In this document: piece after piece, positions 42,828 to 51,935 of the stretch
Layout: every line of letters begins with the position of its first letter
Numbering within the stretch: the stretch's first letter is position 1
DNA from: Pyramidobacter piscolens
GTDB lineage: Bacteria; Synergistota; Synergistia; Synergistales; Dethiosulfovibrionaceae
Assembly: GCA_004558205.1 (NCBI GenBank)
Contig: SFDM01000001.1
Span: 124,001 to 188,000 of the forward strand
DNA: 64,000 bases
Reading direction: 5' to 3'
Translations under genes and position numbers: made by a program
The notes under the pieces: model-generated
The model's input: only the letters and a program-made list of their open reading frames with translations
The model's database searches: none
Told to the model about the DNA's origin: nothing

Positions 42828-43733
42828 TCAGCCTCTCTCGGAGGGGTTCTTTTGAATCGAGCTGTACAGCTGCGTCAGATAGCGTCCGTAGTTGTTGTTC
42901 TTATCAGCCAGGCCGTATTCGCGAATCTGCTCCGCCGTCAGAAAACCGCGGCGGTAGGCGGCTTCCTCGGGACAGCAGATCATGCGCCCCTCGCGGCGCT
43001 CCACGGCGGCCACGTAGTTCGAAGCCTCCAGCAGGCTGTCGTGGGTGCCGGAATCAAGCCAGGCAAAGCCCTCAGGGAAAACCTGCATGTTCAGCGTCCC
43101 CTTTTCCATGTACAGGCGGTTCACGTCGGTGATGGACACCTCCTGATCCGGGGGGATCTGCTTTCTCAGCTCCCGGGCGTAGTCCATGACCTTACCGTCG
43201 TAGAAGTAGAGCCCCACCACGGCGCAGTTCGACTTCGGCTGCCGGGGTTTTTCCTCCAGCGTCAGGACTTTGCCCTGAGCGTCGAAGGACGCCACGCCAA
43301 AGCGTTCGGGATCCTTCACGATAGCGCCGAAAACCGTCGCGCCGTCCCGGCGCTCCGCCGCTTTCCTGAGCATCTCGGGGAACTCGGGGCCGTAGAAGAT
43401 GTTGTCGCCCAGGATCAGCATGCAGGGCTGGCCGCCGATAAAATCCTCCGCGGCCATAAAGGCGTCCACAAGGCCCTTCGGCTCGACCTGAACAGCATAG
43501 CTAACGCGGGCGCCCCAGCGGGAACCGTCGCCCAGCAGCCGGATAAAGCTTTCCTTATCCACGGCCGAAGTGACCAGAAGAACGTCCTTCACCCCAGCTT
43601 CCAGCAAAACCCAAAGCGCGTAGTAGATCATCGGTTTGTCATAAACGGGAATAAGCTGTTTGTTCACGGCCAAGGTCATGGGGTGGAGCCTGGTGCCTAA
43701 TCCTGCCGCAAGAATGATGCCTTTTCTGGACAT
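42828..43733 (-). CDS. rfbA: Glucose-1-phosphate thymidylyltransferase
   Basis: 301 aa. The nucleotide-binding signature KGIILAAGLGTRLHPMT, PVYDKPMIYYALWVLLEAG, CMLILGDNIFYG and WLDSGTHDSLLEAS are all present. It makes dTDP-glucose from glucose-1-phosphate and dTTP, the first step to dTDP-rhamnose. The ATG at 43733 follows GGAGGG. The remaining rfbBCD genes are not nearby, so this copy stands alone or the set is split. Confidence 0.93.
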   Translation of the reverse strand: MSRKGIILAAGLGTRLHPMTLAVNKQLIPVYDKPMIYYALWVLLEAGVKDVLLVTSAVDKESFIRLLGDGSRWGARVSYAVQVEPKGLVDAFMAAEDFIGGQPCMLILGDNIFYGPEFPEMLRKAAERRDGATVFGAIVKDPERFGVASFDAQGKVLTLEEKPRQPKSNCAVVGLYFYDGKVMDYARELRKQIPPDQEVSITDVNRLYMEKGTLNMQVFPEGFAWLDSGTHDSLLEASNYVAAVERREGRMICCPEEAAYRRGFLTAEQIREYGLADKNNNYGRYLTQLYSSIQKNPSERG

Positions 43734-43814
43734 GGAAAGCCCTCCTTTTATGTTTGCAGGCTGCAATGCTCTTTCTTAATTATAGCTTCTTTTCCCAAAA
43801 TTTCCATTCGCCGC

Positions 43815-44108
43815 TTGCAAAATGAAGTTAGACAACTGAATAAAAAATTTATGGCGTTTATTCGTTTGGTAGAATGTACATGGCCCAATCCACATCACGC
43901 CTCCTGCGAAAAGGGAACGGTAGAACGCCACAAGGGAAGCGGATCGATAACCTGACCAATCAGCAAATCGCCAACATCGAGACCTGGTGCAACGGCCTCC
44001 TGAGAAAGCTTCTGGGCTACCGGACACCAGATGAAATTTTCGAGCAAAAAACAGATCAAATACATCACATATCTGTTTCATGGCAGCGTCCAACTTATTA
44101 TTACAATT
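43815..44108 (+). mobile_element. IS30-family remnant with internal deletion
   Basis: The left end TTGCAAAATGAAGTTAGACA pairs with a right end (TCCAACTTATTATTACAA) to form imperfect inverted ends. Between them the sequence jumps from the left end to the C-terminal transposase segment (KRIDNLTNQQIANIETW, LLGYRTPDEIFEQ), so most of the transposase is deleted. Not functional. Confidence 0.75.
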
Positions 44109-44345
44109 TACGAACATATTTTCAAGTCCGCTTTGGAACAATCTGTCATAAGATTCTAATGTGGTTTGCGGCGTCATTCTTCCAGTTTTCTCCTAGATTC
44201 TAATTACCAGAAGACTTATTTCACAAACGTACTGCTGCGTAAAGCGTCCGGCTTCAGGACCGCTGCAGATGATAAGCATAAAAAATTAAGGAATTTTTAA
44301 AACACAACAAGCCTAACAGGCATGATTCTCTTTCAAAAAACTAAT

Positions 44346-44389
44346 AAAGCCCCGAAAAGCAGCTGATAGTGCTGATTCTCGGGGCTTTT
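44346..44389. terminator. Terminator after the hydantoinase gene
   Basis: AAAGCCCCGA (44346-44355) pairs with TCGGGGCTTTT (44379-44389), with further pairing inside. It follows the hydantoinase stop by 27 bp. Confidence 0.82.
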
Positions 44390-44415
44390 GTGTGTGAAAA
44401 GTGTCAAAGATAGGA

Positions 44416-45816
44416 TTATAGAGGCTTTCTTAATATCGTTTTACCTGTCTTTCCCTTGAGTAAATCACCATCTCTCCATATTAGATTCCCACGTAAGAAG
44501 GTCGCTTCAACATAAGCCTTTGTTTTAAAGCCTTCATAGGGAGTAAATGTACTTGAGGAATGAAGGTTTTCAGCTTTAATTACGACTTCTTTGTTTAAGT
44601 CTAAAATTGCAATATCTGCATCGGCTCCAATTCGGAGAGTCCCTTTTCTGGGCAACATCCCCAAAATTTTCGCGGCATTATAAGAAAGAATTTGAGAAAC
44701 TCTTTGTAAAGAAATACCTCTTTTTCTTGCTTCGGTAATAATTAAAGGAGCTATCGTTTCGATCCCCGGAAAACCGCCAGGGCTATACCATACACTTTTC
44801 TTTTTCTCAAGGTCTAGAGAGCAATGGTCTGATCCAATGGTATTTATAGTACCATCTTTAATGCATTCCCACAAATAATCTGATGTTTCCCGGTCCCGCA
44901 TTGTTGGGGTAACCTTAGCAATTGCTCCGGGCATTTTATTTGCCTCTTCGTGAGTCAGCACGAGGTATTGCGGACAGGTTTCTACGAATACCTTCACGCC
45001 GTTGTTTTTACGCGCCTCTTTCGCAACGTTAATGGCTTTTATGGAAGAAACGTGCGGTACATAGACTGTTGCTCCTGTTTCAGAGGCGTAATAGAGCAGT
45101 CTGTGTATATTTTCCGCTTCCGCAATAGGGGGGCGGCTCTTAACAAAATCTGAAAAAGATATATTTTCTTTATCTTTTTCCGTCAGAGACCTCTGGAAAA
45201 ATTCAATAAGATCGTCATTTTCACAGTGTACAATCGCCAATGTACCCGGCACTTCGGCAACTTTGTTTAAGGCGGCGTATATAATGCCGTCTCTCACTCC
45301 GATAGCTCCCATTTTAATAGCCCCTTCCATGCCTACGTAGCTCATGAAGAACTTGAATGAGGTATGGCCGAGCTCCGCATACGAGGCTATTTCATCTATC
45401 TGTTCATAAGAGCTTAAGTTAAGATGCAAGGCGACGTCAACTGAGGCATTATTGTCGATTATATCTGTTATTTCGCCCAGGACTTCATGATAGCTGGTCT
45501 GAGGCGGCCTAAATTTCGGAAGTTTTGAAGCTTTTGCCATCTGGCAGACAGTTGTCACTCCGCCTGCTGCGGCTGATATCGTTTCAGAGCGGCAATCGTC
45601 TTCAAAGGAATTAAAATTCCCCAGATGAACATGGGTATCTATAAACCCTGGGAACAAATATTTACCAGTTGCGTCATATACCTTACAGCCTTCCTCGCAA
45701 AGATCTCTTCCGATTGCGGTAACAATCTCGTTTTCAATTTTAATGTCAGCTTTAATTTCACCATATTCGGGATTGACTATGGTGCCATTCTTGATGACCC
45801 ATTTTTCAGATTCCAT
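44416..45816 (-). CDS. Hydantoinase / dihydropyrimidinase family amidohydrolase
   Basis: 466 aa. A complete binuclear-metal set is visible: H62 and H64 in DTHVHLG, carbamylated K155 in SFKFFMSY, H197 in AIVHCEND, H255 in VPHVSSI and D330 in GSDHCSL. It hydrolyses a cyclic amide (hydantoin, dihydropyrimidine or allantoin-like) to an N-carbamoyl amino acid. GGAGAGA precedes the ATG. It lies 1.1 kb from a TRAP/UGSC cluster in the same orientation, separated by transposon debris, and may have belonged to it. Substrate is inference. Confidence 0.92.
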   Translation of the reverse strand: MESEKWVIKNGTIVNPEYGEIKADIKIENEIVTAIGRDLCEEGCKVYDATGKYLFPGFIDTHVHLGNFNSFEDDCRSETISAAAGGVTTVCQMAKASKLPKFRPPQTSYHEVLGEITDIIDNNASVDVALHLNLSSYEQIDEIASYAELGHTSFKFFMSYVGMEGAIKMGAIGVRDGIIYAALNKVAEVPGTLAIVHCENDDLIEFFQRSLTEKDKENISFSDFVKSRPPIAEAENIHRLLYYASETGATVYVPHVSSIKAINVAKEARKNNGVKVFVETCPQYLVLTHEEANKMPGAIAKVTPTMRDRETSDYLWECIKDGTINTIGSDHCSLDLEKKKSVWYSPGGFPGIETIAPLIITEARKRGISLQRVSQILSYNAAKILGMLPRKGTLRIGADADIAILDLNKEVVIKAENLHSSSTFTPYEGFKTKAYVEATFLRGNLIWRDGDLLKGKTGKTILRKPL

Positions 45817-45920
45817 AATATCTCTCCTTTACGCACATTGTAAAATCAGCCTGACAGTTCGGTACATAAGAGTCCGAGTTCATCTGTCTTGAACAAAGCG
45901 GCCGTTTTTAAAATATTCTC

Positions 45921-45955
45921 AAAAGCATCAAGCGTTAACTGTCGATGCTTTTTTA
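45921..45955 (+). terminator. Hairpin with U-run in the insertion-debris region
   Basis: AAAAGCATC pairs with GATGCTTTT, followed by TTATTTTTTT. It reads rightward with no intact gene before it. The surrounding 45838-46290 holds no supported gene. Confidence 0.6.
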
Positions 45956-46295
45956 TTTTTTTTCCAAGGGCGTATTGCAAGGCAGGGGCCGTAGCTTCTT
46001 GAGCCGAAGAGTTCCCAGGTCGCGTAATAATTTAGCGCACCGCTGTGCATCAAAGCGTTCTAAAAGATCTTCATCGCAGTTAGAGATGCGTCCATCCGTT
46101 CTGTTTTTCGCAGAGCCTTAACCGGGTCTACATCTCTGCACCTTGTGCAGATGCCGCACCTGACCGGCTTTTCACTGCCGAGTTCGAAAGACGCGTCAGG
46201 TCGTGAGTTACTTCTGATACCGCTGGCAGATAAAACAGCTGCATGCGCTATGGGGCAATGAAACAGCTTCAGAAAAGCCATAGCGAGCGAGCCTT

Positions 46296-46650
46296 TCAGT
46301 GAGGCCTTCAAAATGATAAGGACCGACAACGGGTCTGAATGTACTGACCTTTCACAGCTTGAACAGACCTCACAGACGCTGGTTTACTATGCACACCCTT
46401 GCACCTCGTGCGAAAAGGGGACGATAGAACATCACACTGTTCTGATCTGAAGGTTTTATCCCCAAAGGAAAGCGAATCAATAACCTGACCATGACCAATC
46501 AGCAAATCGCCAACAGCGAGACCTGGTACAACAGCCTCCCGAGAAAGCTTCTGGGCTACCGGACACCAGATGAAATTTTCGAACAGGAAGTCGATCAAAT
46601 CTACCAGATATCCGCTTAATGGACTGAGTCCAACTTGTTATTGCAATTTG
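46296..46650 (+). mobile_element. IS30-family transposase remnant, C-terminal half
   Basis: Rightward translation gives FSEAFKMIRTDNGSECTDL (the DDE-type TDNGSE motif), VYYAHPCTSCEKGTIEHH and, after a frameshift, RKLLGYRTPDEIFEQEVDQI. The order matches the IS30 catalytic core, but the frame is broken. The segment 46450-46620 is about 90 per cent alike to the remnant at 43900-44070. Confidence 0.78.
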
Positions 46651-46770
46651 CGCGAATAAAAAATTCATGGCGATTGTTCGTCTAGTAGAATGTAAATGGT
46701 CAAATCCACATCTACTAAGGAGAACCGCCGCCATGGATTTTTTATTCAGCTGTCCAACTTCATTTTACAA
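46641..46770. mobile_element. Mini-element made of IS30 ends
   Basis: GAATAAAAAATTCATGGCG near the left faces CCATGGATTTTTTATTCAG near the right, and the right edge TGTCCAACTTCATTTTACAA is the complement of the IS30 end seen at 43815. The 130 bp between hold no transposase, the structure of a MITE-type deletion derivative. Confidence 0.6.
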
Positions 46771-46973
46771 TCGGCGTTTATTTTTAATTTATCAGATTTA
46801 AACTATTATTATACACACTCTTTACGATAAAATTATATTTAAAACTAAATTCTACCGGAAAAAGAAAGTACATACTGCAGCTTTAACTGACAGATGCTTG
46901 TATGAGAGTAAATGTTTCTCGTAAGGTATTCGATTTACCTTTAATTTAAGAGTTAAAATAGAAGCAACAGACC

Positions 46974-47231
46974 TTAATGTTCTTTAGAGTGGTCCTCTAT
47001 TTCAACATGCACCTGAACCTCTTCCTCCGCCTCTTCTTCGATGCTATTTTTAAACATTTCCTCAAGGTAATCGGCAGGAAGGATACACTCGCGGCAGCCG
47101 CCGGGGAAAACTACAATTTTGATATTAACTGTGTTGCCTTCAATTGAGCTAATTTCAATTTTAGAACCGTCTGATTTAAAACTCTCTTCGAGCGCCTCTA
47201 ATGCGCTCTTTACTACTTCCTTACTTACCAT
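46974..47231 (-). CDS. Small NifU-like domain protein
   Basis: 85 aa. The pattern of alternating beta strands around SDGSKIEISSIEGNTVNIKI, then a CxxC in GGCRECILP and a helix, matches the NifU C-terminal domain that carries Fe-S clusters, except that the second Cys is followed by ILPA rather than a small residue. The C-terminus is an acidic tail ending in HSKEH. It lies downstream of the UGSC-like gene after a strong hairpin. It may load a cluster on, or pass electrons to, that protein; this is inference. Confidence 0.7.
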   Translation of the reverse strand: MVSKEVVKSALEALEESFKSDGSKIEISSIEGNTVNIKIVVFPGGCRECILPADYLEEMFKNSIEEEAEEEVQVHVEIEDHSKEH

Positions 47232-47294
47232 CGTTATTCCTCCCTTAGAGAAGTCAAATGCAATAAAAAAATTTTAATGATTCTCGATACAGCA

Positions 47295-47370
47295 AAAATA
47301 ACATGGTCAGCTTGCCTTTTGCAGGCCAAAGTTCAACGACAGGCACCCGGCAAGTGACCATGTTATTTTA
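47295..47370 (-). terminator. Hairpin between UGSC-like and NifU-like genes
   Basis: AAAATAACATGGTCA pairs perfectly with TGACCATGTTATTTT with an inner GCCGGGTGCC region, followed on the leftward transcript by TTTTTG. A strong terminator with likely partial read-through. Confidence 0.75.
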
Positions 47371-47380
47371 TTCTAGTATA

Positions 47381-49063
47381 TTACTCCTTTATCTCTACTG
47401 TTGTCGGGCATCCGATGTTCATGGAAAGAGCTGACTTTCCAGCAGCTCCGCCGATAACGGCGATATCGAAGTAGCTGGGGTCTCTTACCATCGGAACTTC
47501 TGTGTCATCCGATGCTGTGGCAAGCCATCTGTAGCCAGGGTGCACGGTTCCGTCTTTAATGCGCGGGATAACCAGATGCTTGAACTGACCCCAGGTGCGG
47601 CGGCACTTTGCATAAAGGTACTGCCTGACGTCGAATTTAGTCCAGCCGCTGTTAGTAATCAGTCTAGCATGGTCAGGCGCAAAGACGACTGTTACATGCA
47701 TGACGTGAGGATCAATGAAACCCATCCAGCTGCGCGCGCCGGGCCATCCCATAGTGTCTATCGTGCAGGCAATAGTCATAAGGAGGTCTTCAGGTCTGCC
47801 GCTTTCAAGGTCCTCAACATCCATAAAGGACTGACAAGGCATTGTCGTGACGCAGTTCGTTCCGGGCTTGAATCCCTTTTCAACGTTGTACGGCTCGTTG
47901 AAGGGGTTATCATCCTCGTTTTCGCAAGCACAGAGCGCGTATTTGTTAGGCGAACCAAGTGTGTCAATGTCGCGGATACTGGGATAGCAATGTCCGATAT
48001 TCATCATCGTAAGACGTACTGCTCTTCCGATCGCAGTGTTGACAGCTGAATATTTGCCGGGGCCAAGGCAGGCACCTTCAGCCGTCATTCCTATCTTTTT
48101 GGCGATAGGTCCATTTACCATGACCATCGGTGTATCTGCGCCGGATGACTGCGTCAGACTGGTCATGTTGAATCCCTCTTTGTGCATTGCTTCGATTGCG
48201 GCTACGACAACAGGAAGATGTGAAGGCTCGCATCCCGCCATGACGCAGTTGACCGCAATCTTTTCAATGGTCGCAACTCCATTGCCGGGCTGATATTTAA
48301 GAAGCACTTCATCGCGTCTACGTTTCGTGCCGGAGAGCATGCGGTTAACTGCTTCTTCTGTCGGAGGAACTAAGGGGAGACCATCGCTCCAACCGTGGTT
48401 AATAAAATAACGATTGATGTTTACGCTGAAATCAAAGTAATTTTCTCCCTCAATCGTTATACGCTCAGGCTCTACTTTTTCTTCGATGGGCCTTGCAGCT
48501 TCCGCCTCAGGCGTATCCAAGGCTTCGCCAACCTGAGTAAGCCCCTTAACCACGGCGTCATAGAGAGTATCTGCAACCTGAGCAGCCTCTTCTTCAGGCA
48601 GTGAGTTGAGAGGATGCTCCATGACTGCTCTGCTGACTTTCAAGAGTCCTTTGAGGCGCAGTTCGGCATTGCTTATTAATAAGAAGGGTTTAGCTATAAG
48701 CATTACAGCAGGGATGCCCATTTTTTCAAGGCTACACAGGTCGCGTGTAAGCGTAACTGCGCTTGAACCGCAATCCGCTGTGGCAACAACTACCGCTGCA
48801 CAGCCGGCATCTGTTACAGCAGCGAAGGCCTCTTCGCTGTGAAACAAATCCTGTTTAAAAAATACTGTCTCTGCGTTATAGTCCTTTTTCAGGCGTTCAG
48901 CTATTGTGTTTAATGCAACGTCGCCTTTTGACTTGCCATTCCACCATAAAGCTATTTTCTTACCTTCCAGGCAAGTCAGTCTGGCCGCGGGTGTTACAGC
49001 AGCCTCTGTTTCAACCTTAGCAACAGGATTCATTACTGTCGCCGAGAATTTTTCCACAGACAT
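47381..49063 (-). CDS. UGSC-like domain fused to an uncharacterised C-terminal domain
   Basis: About 560 aa; AAGGAGG precedes the ATG at 49063. Residues 35-190 resemble the UGSC (seleno)protein domain: KKIALWWNGKSKGDVALNTI, then ADCGSSAVTLTRDLCSLEKMGIPAV, with C98-G99-S100-S101 at the UGSC position, an ordinary Cys codon (TGC) in place of Sec and Ser in place of the last Cys. From about 235 follows a second domain of unknown function (NHGWSDGLPLVPPTEEAV, EKIAVNCVMAGCEPSHLPVV, CCYP-like GHCYPSIRD). Both halves are found as separate genes in other organisms by my recollection. Function unknown; the context is TRAP transport and amide hydrolysis. Confidence 0.75.
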   Translation of the reverse strand: MSVEKFSATVMNPVAKVETEAAVTPAARLTCLEGKKIALWWNGKSKGDVALNTIAERLKKDYNAETVFFKQDLFHSEEAFAAVTDAGCAAVVVATADCGSSAVTLTRDLCSLEKMGIPAVMLIAKPFLLISNAELRLKGLLKVSRAVMEHPLNSLPEEEAAQVADTLYDAVVKGLTQVGEALDTPEAEAARPIEEKVEPERITIEGENYFDFSVNINRYFINHGWSDGLPLVPPTEEAVNRMLSGTKRRRDEVLLKYQPGNGVATIEKIAVNCVMAGCEPSHLPVVVAAIEAMHKEGFNMTSLTQSSGADTPMVMVNGPIAKKIGMTAEGACLGPGKYSAVNTAIGRAVRLTMMNIGHCYPSIRDIDTLGSPNKYALCACENEDDNPFNEPYNVEKGFKPGTNCVTTMPCQSFMDVEDLESGRPEDLLMTIACTIDTMGWPGARSWMGFIDPHVMHVTVVFAPDHARLITNSGWTKFDVRQYLYAKCRRTWGQFKHLVIPRIKDGTVHPGYRWLATASDDTEVPMVRDPSYFDIAVIGGAAGKSALSMNIGCPTTVEIKE

Positions 49064-49107
49064 ACATATACCTCCTTGAGATATATACACTTATTTCATG
49101 ATCATTT

Positions 49108-50394
49108 TTACTTAAGCATGTTTGGCAGGAAAAGCACTAACTGAGGAACATAGGTAAATACAAGGAGGGCAACGACATATATCGCAATCGGGGCCCAGAC
49201 ATACTTCATTACCTGTTTAATTGTACGGCCAGCTATTGCCGATGCAACGTAGAGACAGATGCCGTATGGAGGCGTAAGCGTCCCTATTGCAAGGTTAATA
49301 ACAACGATTACGGCAAAATGCACAGGGTCGATTCCATAGTTGTTGACAGCTATCGGCATTATTACCGGAATCAGGATCAGAATAGCCGAGACGGTCTCCA
49401 TGAAACAGCCGACAATAAGCAGGAAGATATTGACTACAAGCAGGAAGACAATGGGTGAACTGGAGAGACTGTTCATAAAATTCCCCACGAATTCCGGCAG
49501 ATTGTTGATTGAGATCAGCCATGAAAATACGCTTGCCATTCCGCAGATAACCATGATACCTGCTGTAATAGCTGCGGTATCTATAAAGATCTTAGGAATA
49601 TCAGACCATTTTAATTCCTTGTAGATGAAGAGTCCCACTACAAGACCGACAAAAACTGCCACGGCGGCGGCTTCAGTTGCCGTAAAGACTCCTGTACTGA
49701 TCCCGCCGACGATGATGATCGGCATTAAGAACCCAGGCAAAGCATTAATGGTGGATGTAACGACATCTTTCCACGAAAATGGCTTATCCTCACGGTAGGC
49801 TGAGCCATGCGTCTTGGCAAAACGGTATGCATAAATCATTATAGCAGTGCATAACAGAAGACCCGGTATGATTCCTCCAATAAAGAGATCCTTCACAGAG
49901 ACTGGGACAGGAGAGCACGTCGCCAGCACCACCATGAAAAGACTCGGAGGAATGATCGGTCCCAGAAGACCGCTGGCTGCAAGCATAACAGCTGTGAAAT
50001 CAACGTCATATCCGCGCTTTCGAATTTCCGGCAGAATTATTGAAGCAAGAGCGGCAGTGGATGCTGAACCCGAACCGGTTATTGCTGCAAATCCGGCTCC
50101 GGCCAGAATAGTCATAAGGAGAAGACTGCCAGTTACCCATCCGACAATCGCACTTGTCCAGTCAATAATGCGCCGTGCAATACCTCCCCTGTCCATAAGC
50201 TGTCCTGCAAGGACAAAAAATGGAATGGCCATCAGAGGGAAGCTGTCGAGCCCCGCCATCATGCGTATCGCAATAGTATTCATCGGAACATCCATGAGAT
50301 ACAAGCATGCGGCAGAAACAGTTCCGATTGCAAAAACGATCGGCGTACCGCTGAAAATAGCCAGTATGAAAAGAATAAAGATTACAGTTAACAT
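49108..50394 (-). CDS. dctM: TRAP transporter large permease (DctM), second system
   Basis: 428 aa with about 12 helices. FFVLAGQLMDRGGIARRIIDW and GSGSASTAALASIILPEI, PPSLFMVV and TPPYGICLYV are DctM hallmarks. The start overlaps the dctQ stop by one base (TAATG). It belongs to the UGSC/NifU operon. Confidence 0.95.
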   Translation of the reverse strand: MLTVIFILFILAIFSGTPIVFAIGTVSAACLYLMDVPMNTIAIRMMAGLDSFPLMAIPFFVLAGQLMDRGGIARRIIDWTSAIVGWVTGSLLLMTILAGAGFAAITGSGSASTAALASIILPEIRKRGYDVDFTAVMLAASGLLGPIIPPSLFMVVLATCSPVPVSVKDLFIGGIIPGLLLCTAIMIYAYRFAKTHGSAYREDKPFSWKDVVTSTINALPGFLMPIIIVGGISTGVFTATEAAAVAVFVGLVVGLFIYKELKWSDIPKIFIDTAAITAGIMVICGMASVFSWLISINNLPEFVGNFMNSLSSSPIVFLLVVNIFLLIVGCFMETVSAILILIPVIMPIAVNNYGIDPVHFAVIVVINLAIGTLTPPYGICLYVASAIAGRTIKQVMKYVWAPIAIYVVALLVFTYVPQLVLFLPNMLK

Positions 50395-50891
50395 TATTCT
50401 TTTGCCTCCGATCCTGCCGATTTTAGCTGTTTTACGTTAAAAACAACATATTCAATCAGCCAATAGAACAGCCCGATGGGGATTATGAAATATACATAGC
50501 TCATCGGTATGTTCAGCGCCGCAGATTTCTGTATGCCGCCTACGGCGATCAGGTCAAAACTGCCGTATATGGTAACGACGAGGAATACAACGGCAAATAT
50601 TCCGCAAAGCACAATGAGACATTTTTTACCTGTGTCTTTAAGCAAACCTGTAAGGACGTCAACGCCGACATGCAGGTTGCGCTGCATTGCGACTCCGGCT
50701 CCAAGGAAAACCATCCATATCTGAGCGAATCTGGCGCTTTCCTCGGTCCATGAAATATCCATGTCGTTCAGCATGTAACGGCCGACGATTTGGAGAAGTA
50801 TCGCTATTACCATATAAGATAAGGTGATTAATGTTCCAACCTTAGCAATCTGCCGACAAACTTTAAGAATTTTCTCAAGTATATTTATCAT
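50394..50891 (-). CDS. dctQ: TRAP transporter small permease (DctQ), second system
   Basis: 165 aa with four helices; WTEESARFAQIWMVFLGAGVAMQRNLHVGVDV is the DctQ core with the conserved EE/R pair. It shares one base with the downstream dctM start and is 9 bp from dctP. Confidence 0.93.
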   Translation of the reverse strand: MINILEKILKVCRQIAKVGTLITLSYMVIAILLQIVGRYMLNDMDISWTEESARFAQIWMVFLGAGVAMQRNLHVGVDVLTGLLKDTGKKCLIVLCGIFAVVFLVVTIYGSFDLIAVGGIQKSAALNIPMSYVYFIIPIGLFYWLIEYVVFNVKQLKSAGSEAKE

Positions 50892-50900
50892 CTTAGATGT

Positions 50901-51890
50901 TTATTGGCCCATATCCTGGATCTGCTTCAGAACATTTTTAAGCTCGGGGCTCGTTATATATTTATTCGCAACTTCCTGGGCGACCACTTTGAAGGGCGCT
51001 ACATCGGGCTTTGTGATGTTGACCCCAGCCTTTTCCATAGCAACCAGGTTGGCATTTTCGCTCTTTTCATAGGCCTCGCGCTCAACCTTCGCTGAGTAAG
51101 CGGCAGCTTCCAGGATAGCCTCCTGAACATCCTTCGGATAGGACTGGAACTTCTTCTCAGACATCATCATAGCGGTAACGCAGCGGTACCAGCTAACAAG
51201 AGCCCAGTTGGGAGCGGGGCGATAGAACTGCTGGTTGTAGCAACTGGTGTTCGAAGCTTCGACTCCGTCGATGACCCCCTGCTCGAGAGCGCTGAACTGT
51301 TCGCCGAAGGCCATGGGAGTCGCTTTCGCACCGAATCCGTTAAAGGTATCGATATGAATCTGAGACTGCATGGTTCTGATCTTGAGGCCTTTCAGGTCGT
51401 TGATGCTGTTGACAGGCTTTTTAGACGCAATGTGACGGACTCCGGCATCGTAGATAGCCAGAAGGCGAATGCCCTTCTTTGCGCAGGCGTCTACAAGGAA
51501 TTTTCCGGGCGCGCCGTCAGAAGCTTTGTAAAAATGCTCACTGCTGTTAAAGAGGTAGGGAAGGTCGTAGATGATGAATTCCGGGACGAAATTCGCTACC
51601 ACAGTGGTAGCTGAGGTTGCAACGTCAACATTGCCAAGGAAGAGGCCTTCGGTCATTTCCTTCTCGCTTCCAAGCTGGCAGTTCGGGAAGACCTTAACCT
51701 CAAATTTACCATTTGTCATTTCATTCAGTTTTTTACCGAATGCTTCGAGACCAAGCTGGTATGGCTCTATGTTAGTTGCGCTGTGTCCGGCCTTTAAAAC
51801 CGTGGCGCCTGCGGCGAAAGCAGAAGCTACAAAGACAAATGACATCACAACCGCCAAAAAGAGCACAAACGATTTTTTCAATGCGAACAT
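50901..51890 (-). CDS. dctP: TRAP transporter solute-binding protein (DctP), second system
   Basis: 329 aa with a signal peptide (MFALKKSFVLFLAVVMSFVF, cleavage after SAFA). The DctP motifs GHSATNIEPYQLGLEAFGKKL, LKIRTMQSQIHIDTFNGFGAKATPM (ligand Arg) and EQGVIDGVEAS are intact. It serves the permease encoded downstream. GGAGG lies upstream of the ATG. The ligand is likely an organic acid or amide with a carboxylate, as the arginine is kept. Confidence 0.95.
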   Translation of the reverse strand: MFALKKSFVLFLAVVMSFVFVASAFAAGATVLKAGHSATNIEPYQLGLEAFGKKLNEMTNGKFEVKVFPNCQLGSEKEMTEGLFLGNVDVATSATTVVANFVPEFIIYDLPYLFNSSEHFYKASDGAPGKFLVDACAKKGIRLLAIYDAGVRHIASKKPVNSINDLKGLKIRTMQSQIHIDTFNGFGAKATPMAFGEQFSALEQGVIDGVEASNTSCYNQQFYRPAPNWALVSWYRCVTAMMMSEKKFQSYPKDVQEAILEAAAYSAKVEREAYEKSENANLVAMEKAGVNITKPDVAPFKVVAQEVANKYITSPELKNVLKQIQDMGQ

Positions 51891-51935
51891 CCTCCTTGGT
51901 TTAAGTTACATTCATTATAGATTGCATTATTAAAG

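Noticed and set aside
45960..46295. Extension of the IS30 transposase to the left of 46296
   Set aside because: I could not find catalytic-domain motifs in any frame, so I kept the remnant to the part that translates clearly.
47381..49063. Selenocysteine in the UGSC-like motif
   Set aside because: The codon at the U position is TGC (Cys), and no in-frame TGA is present.
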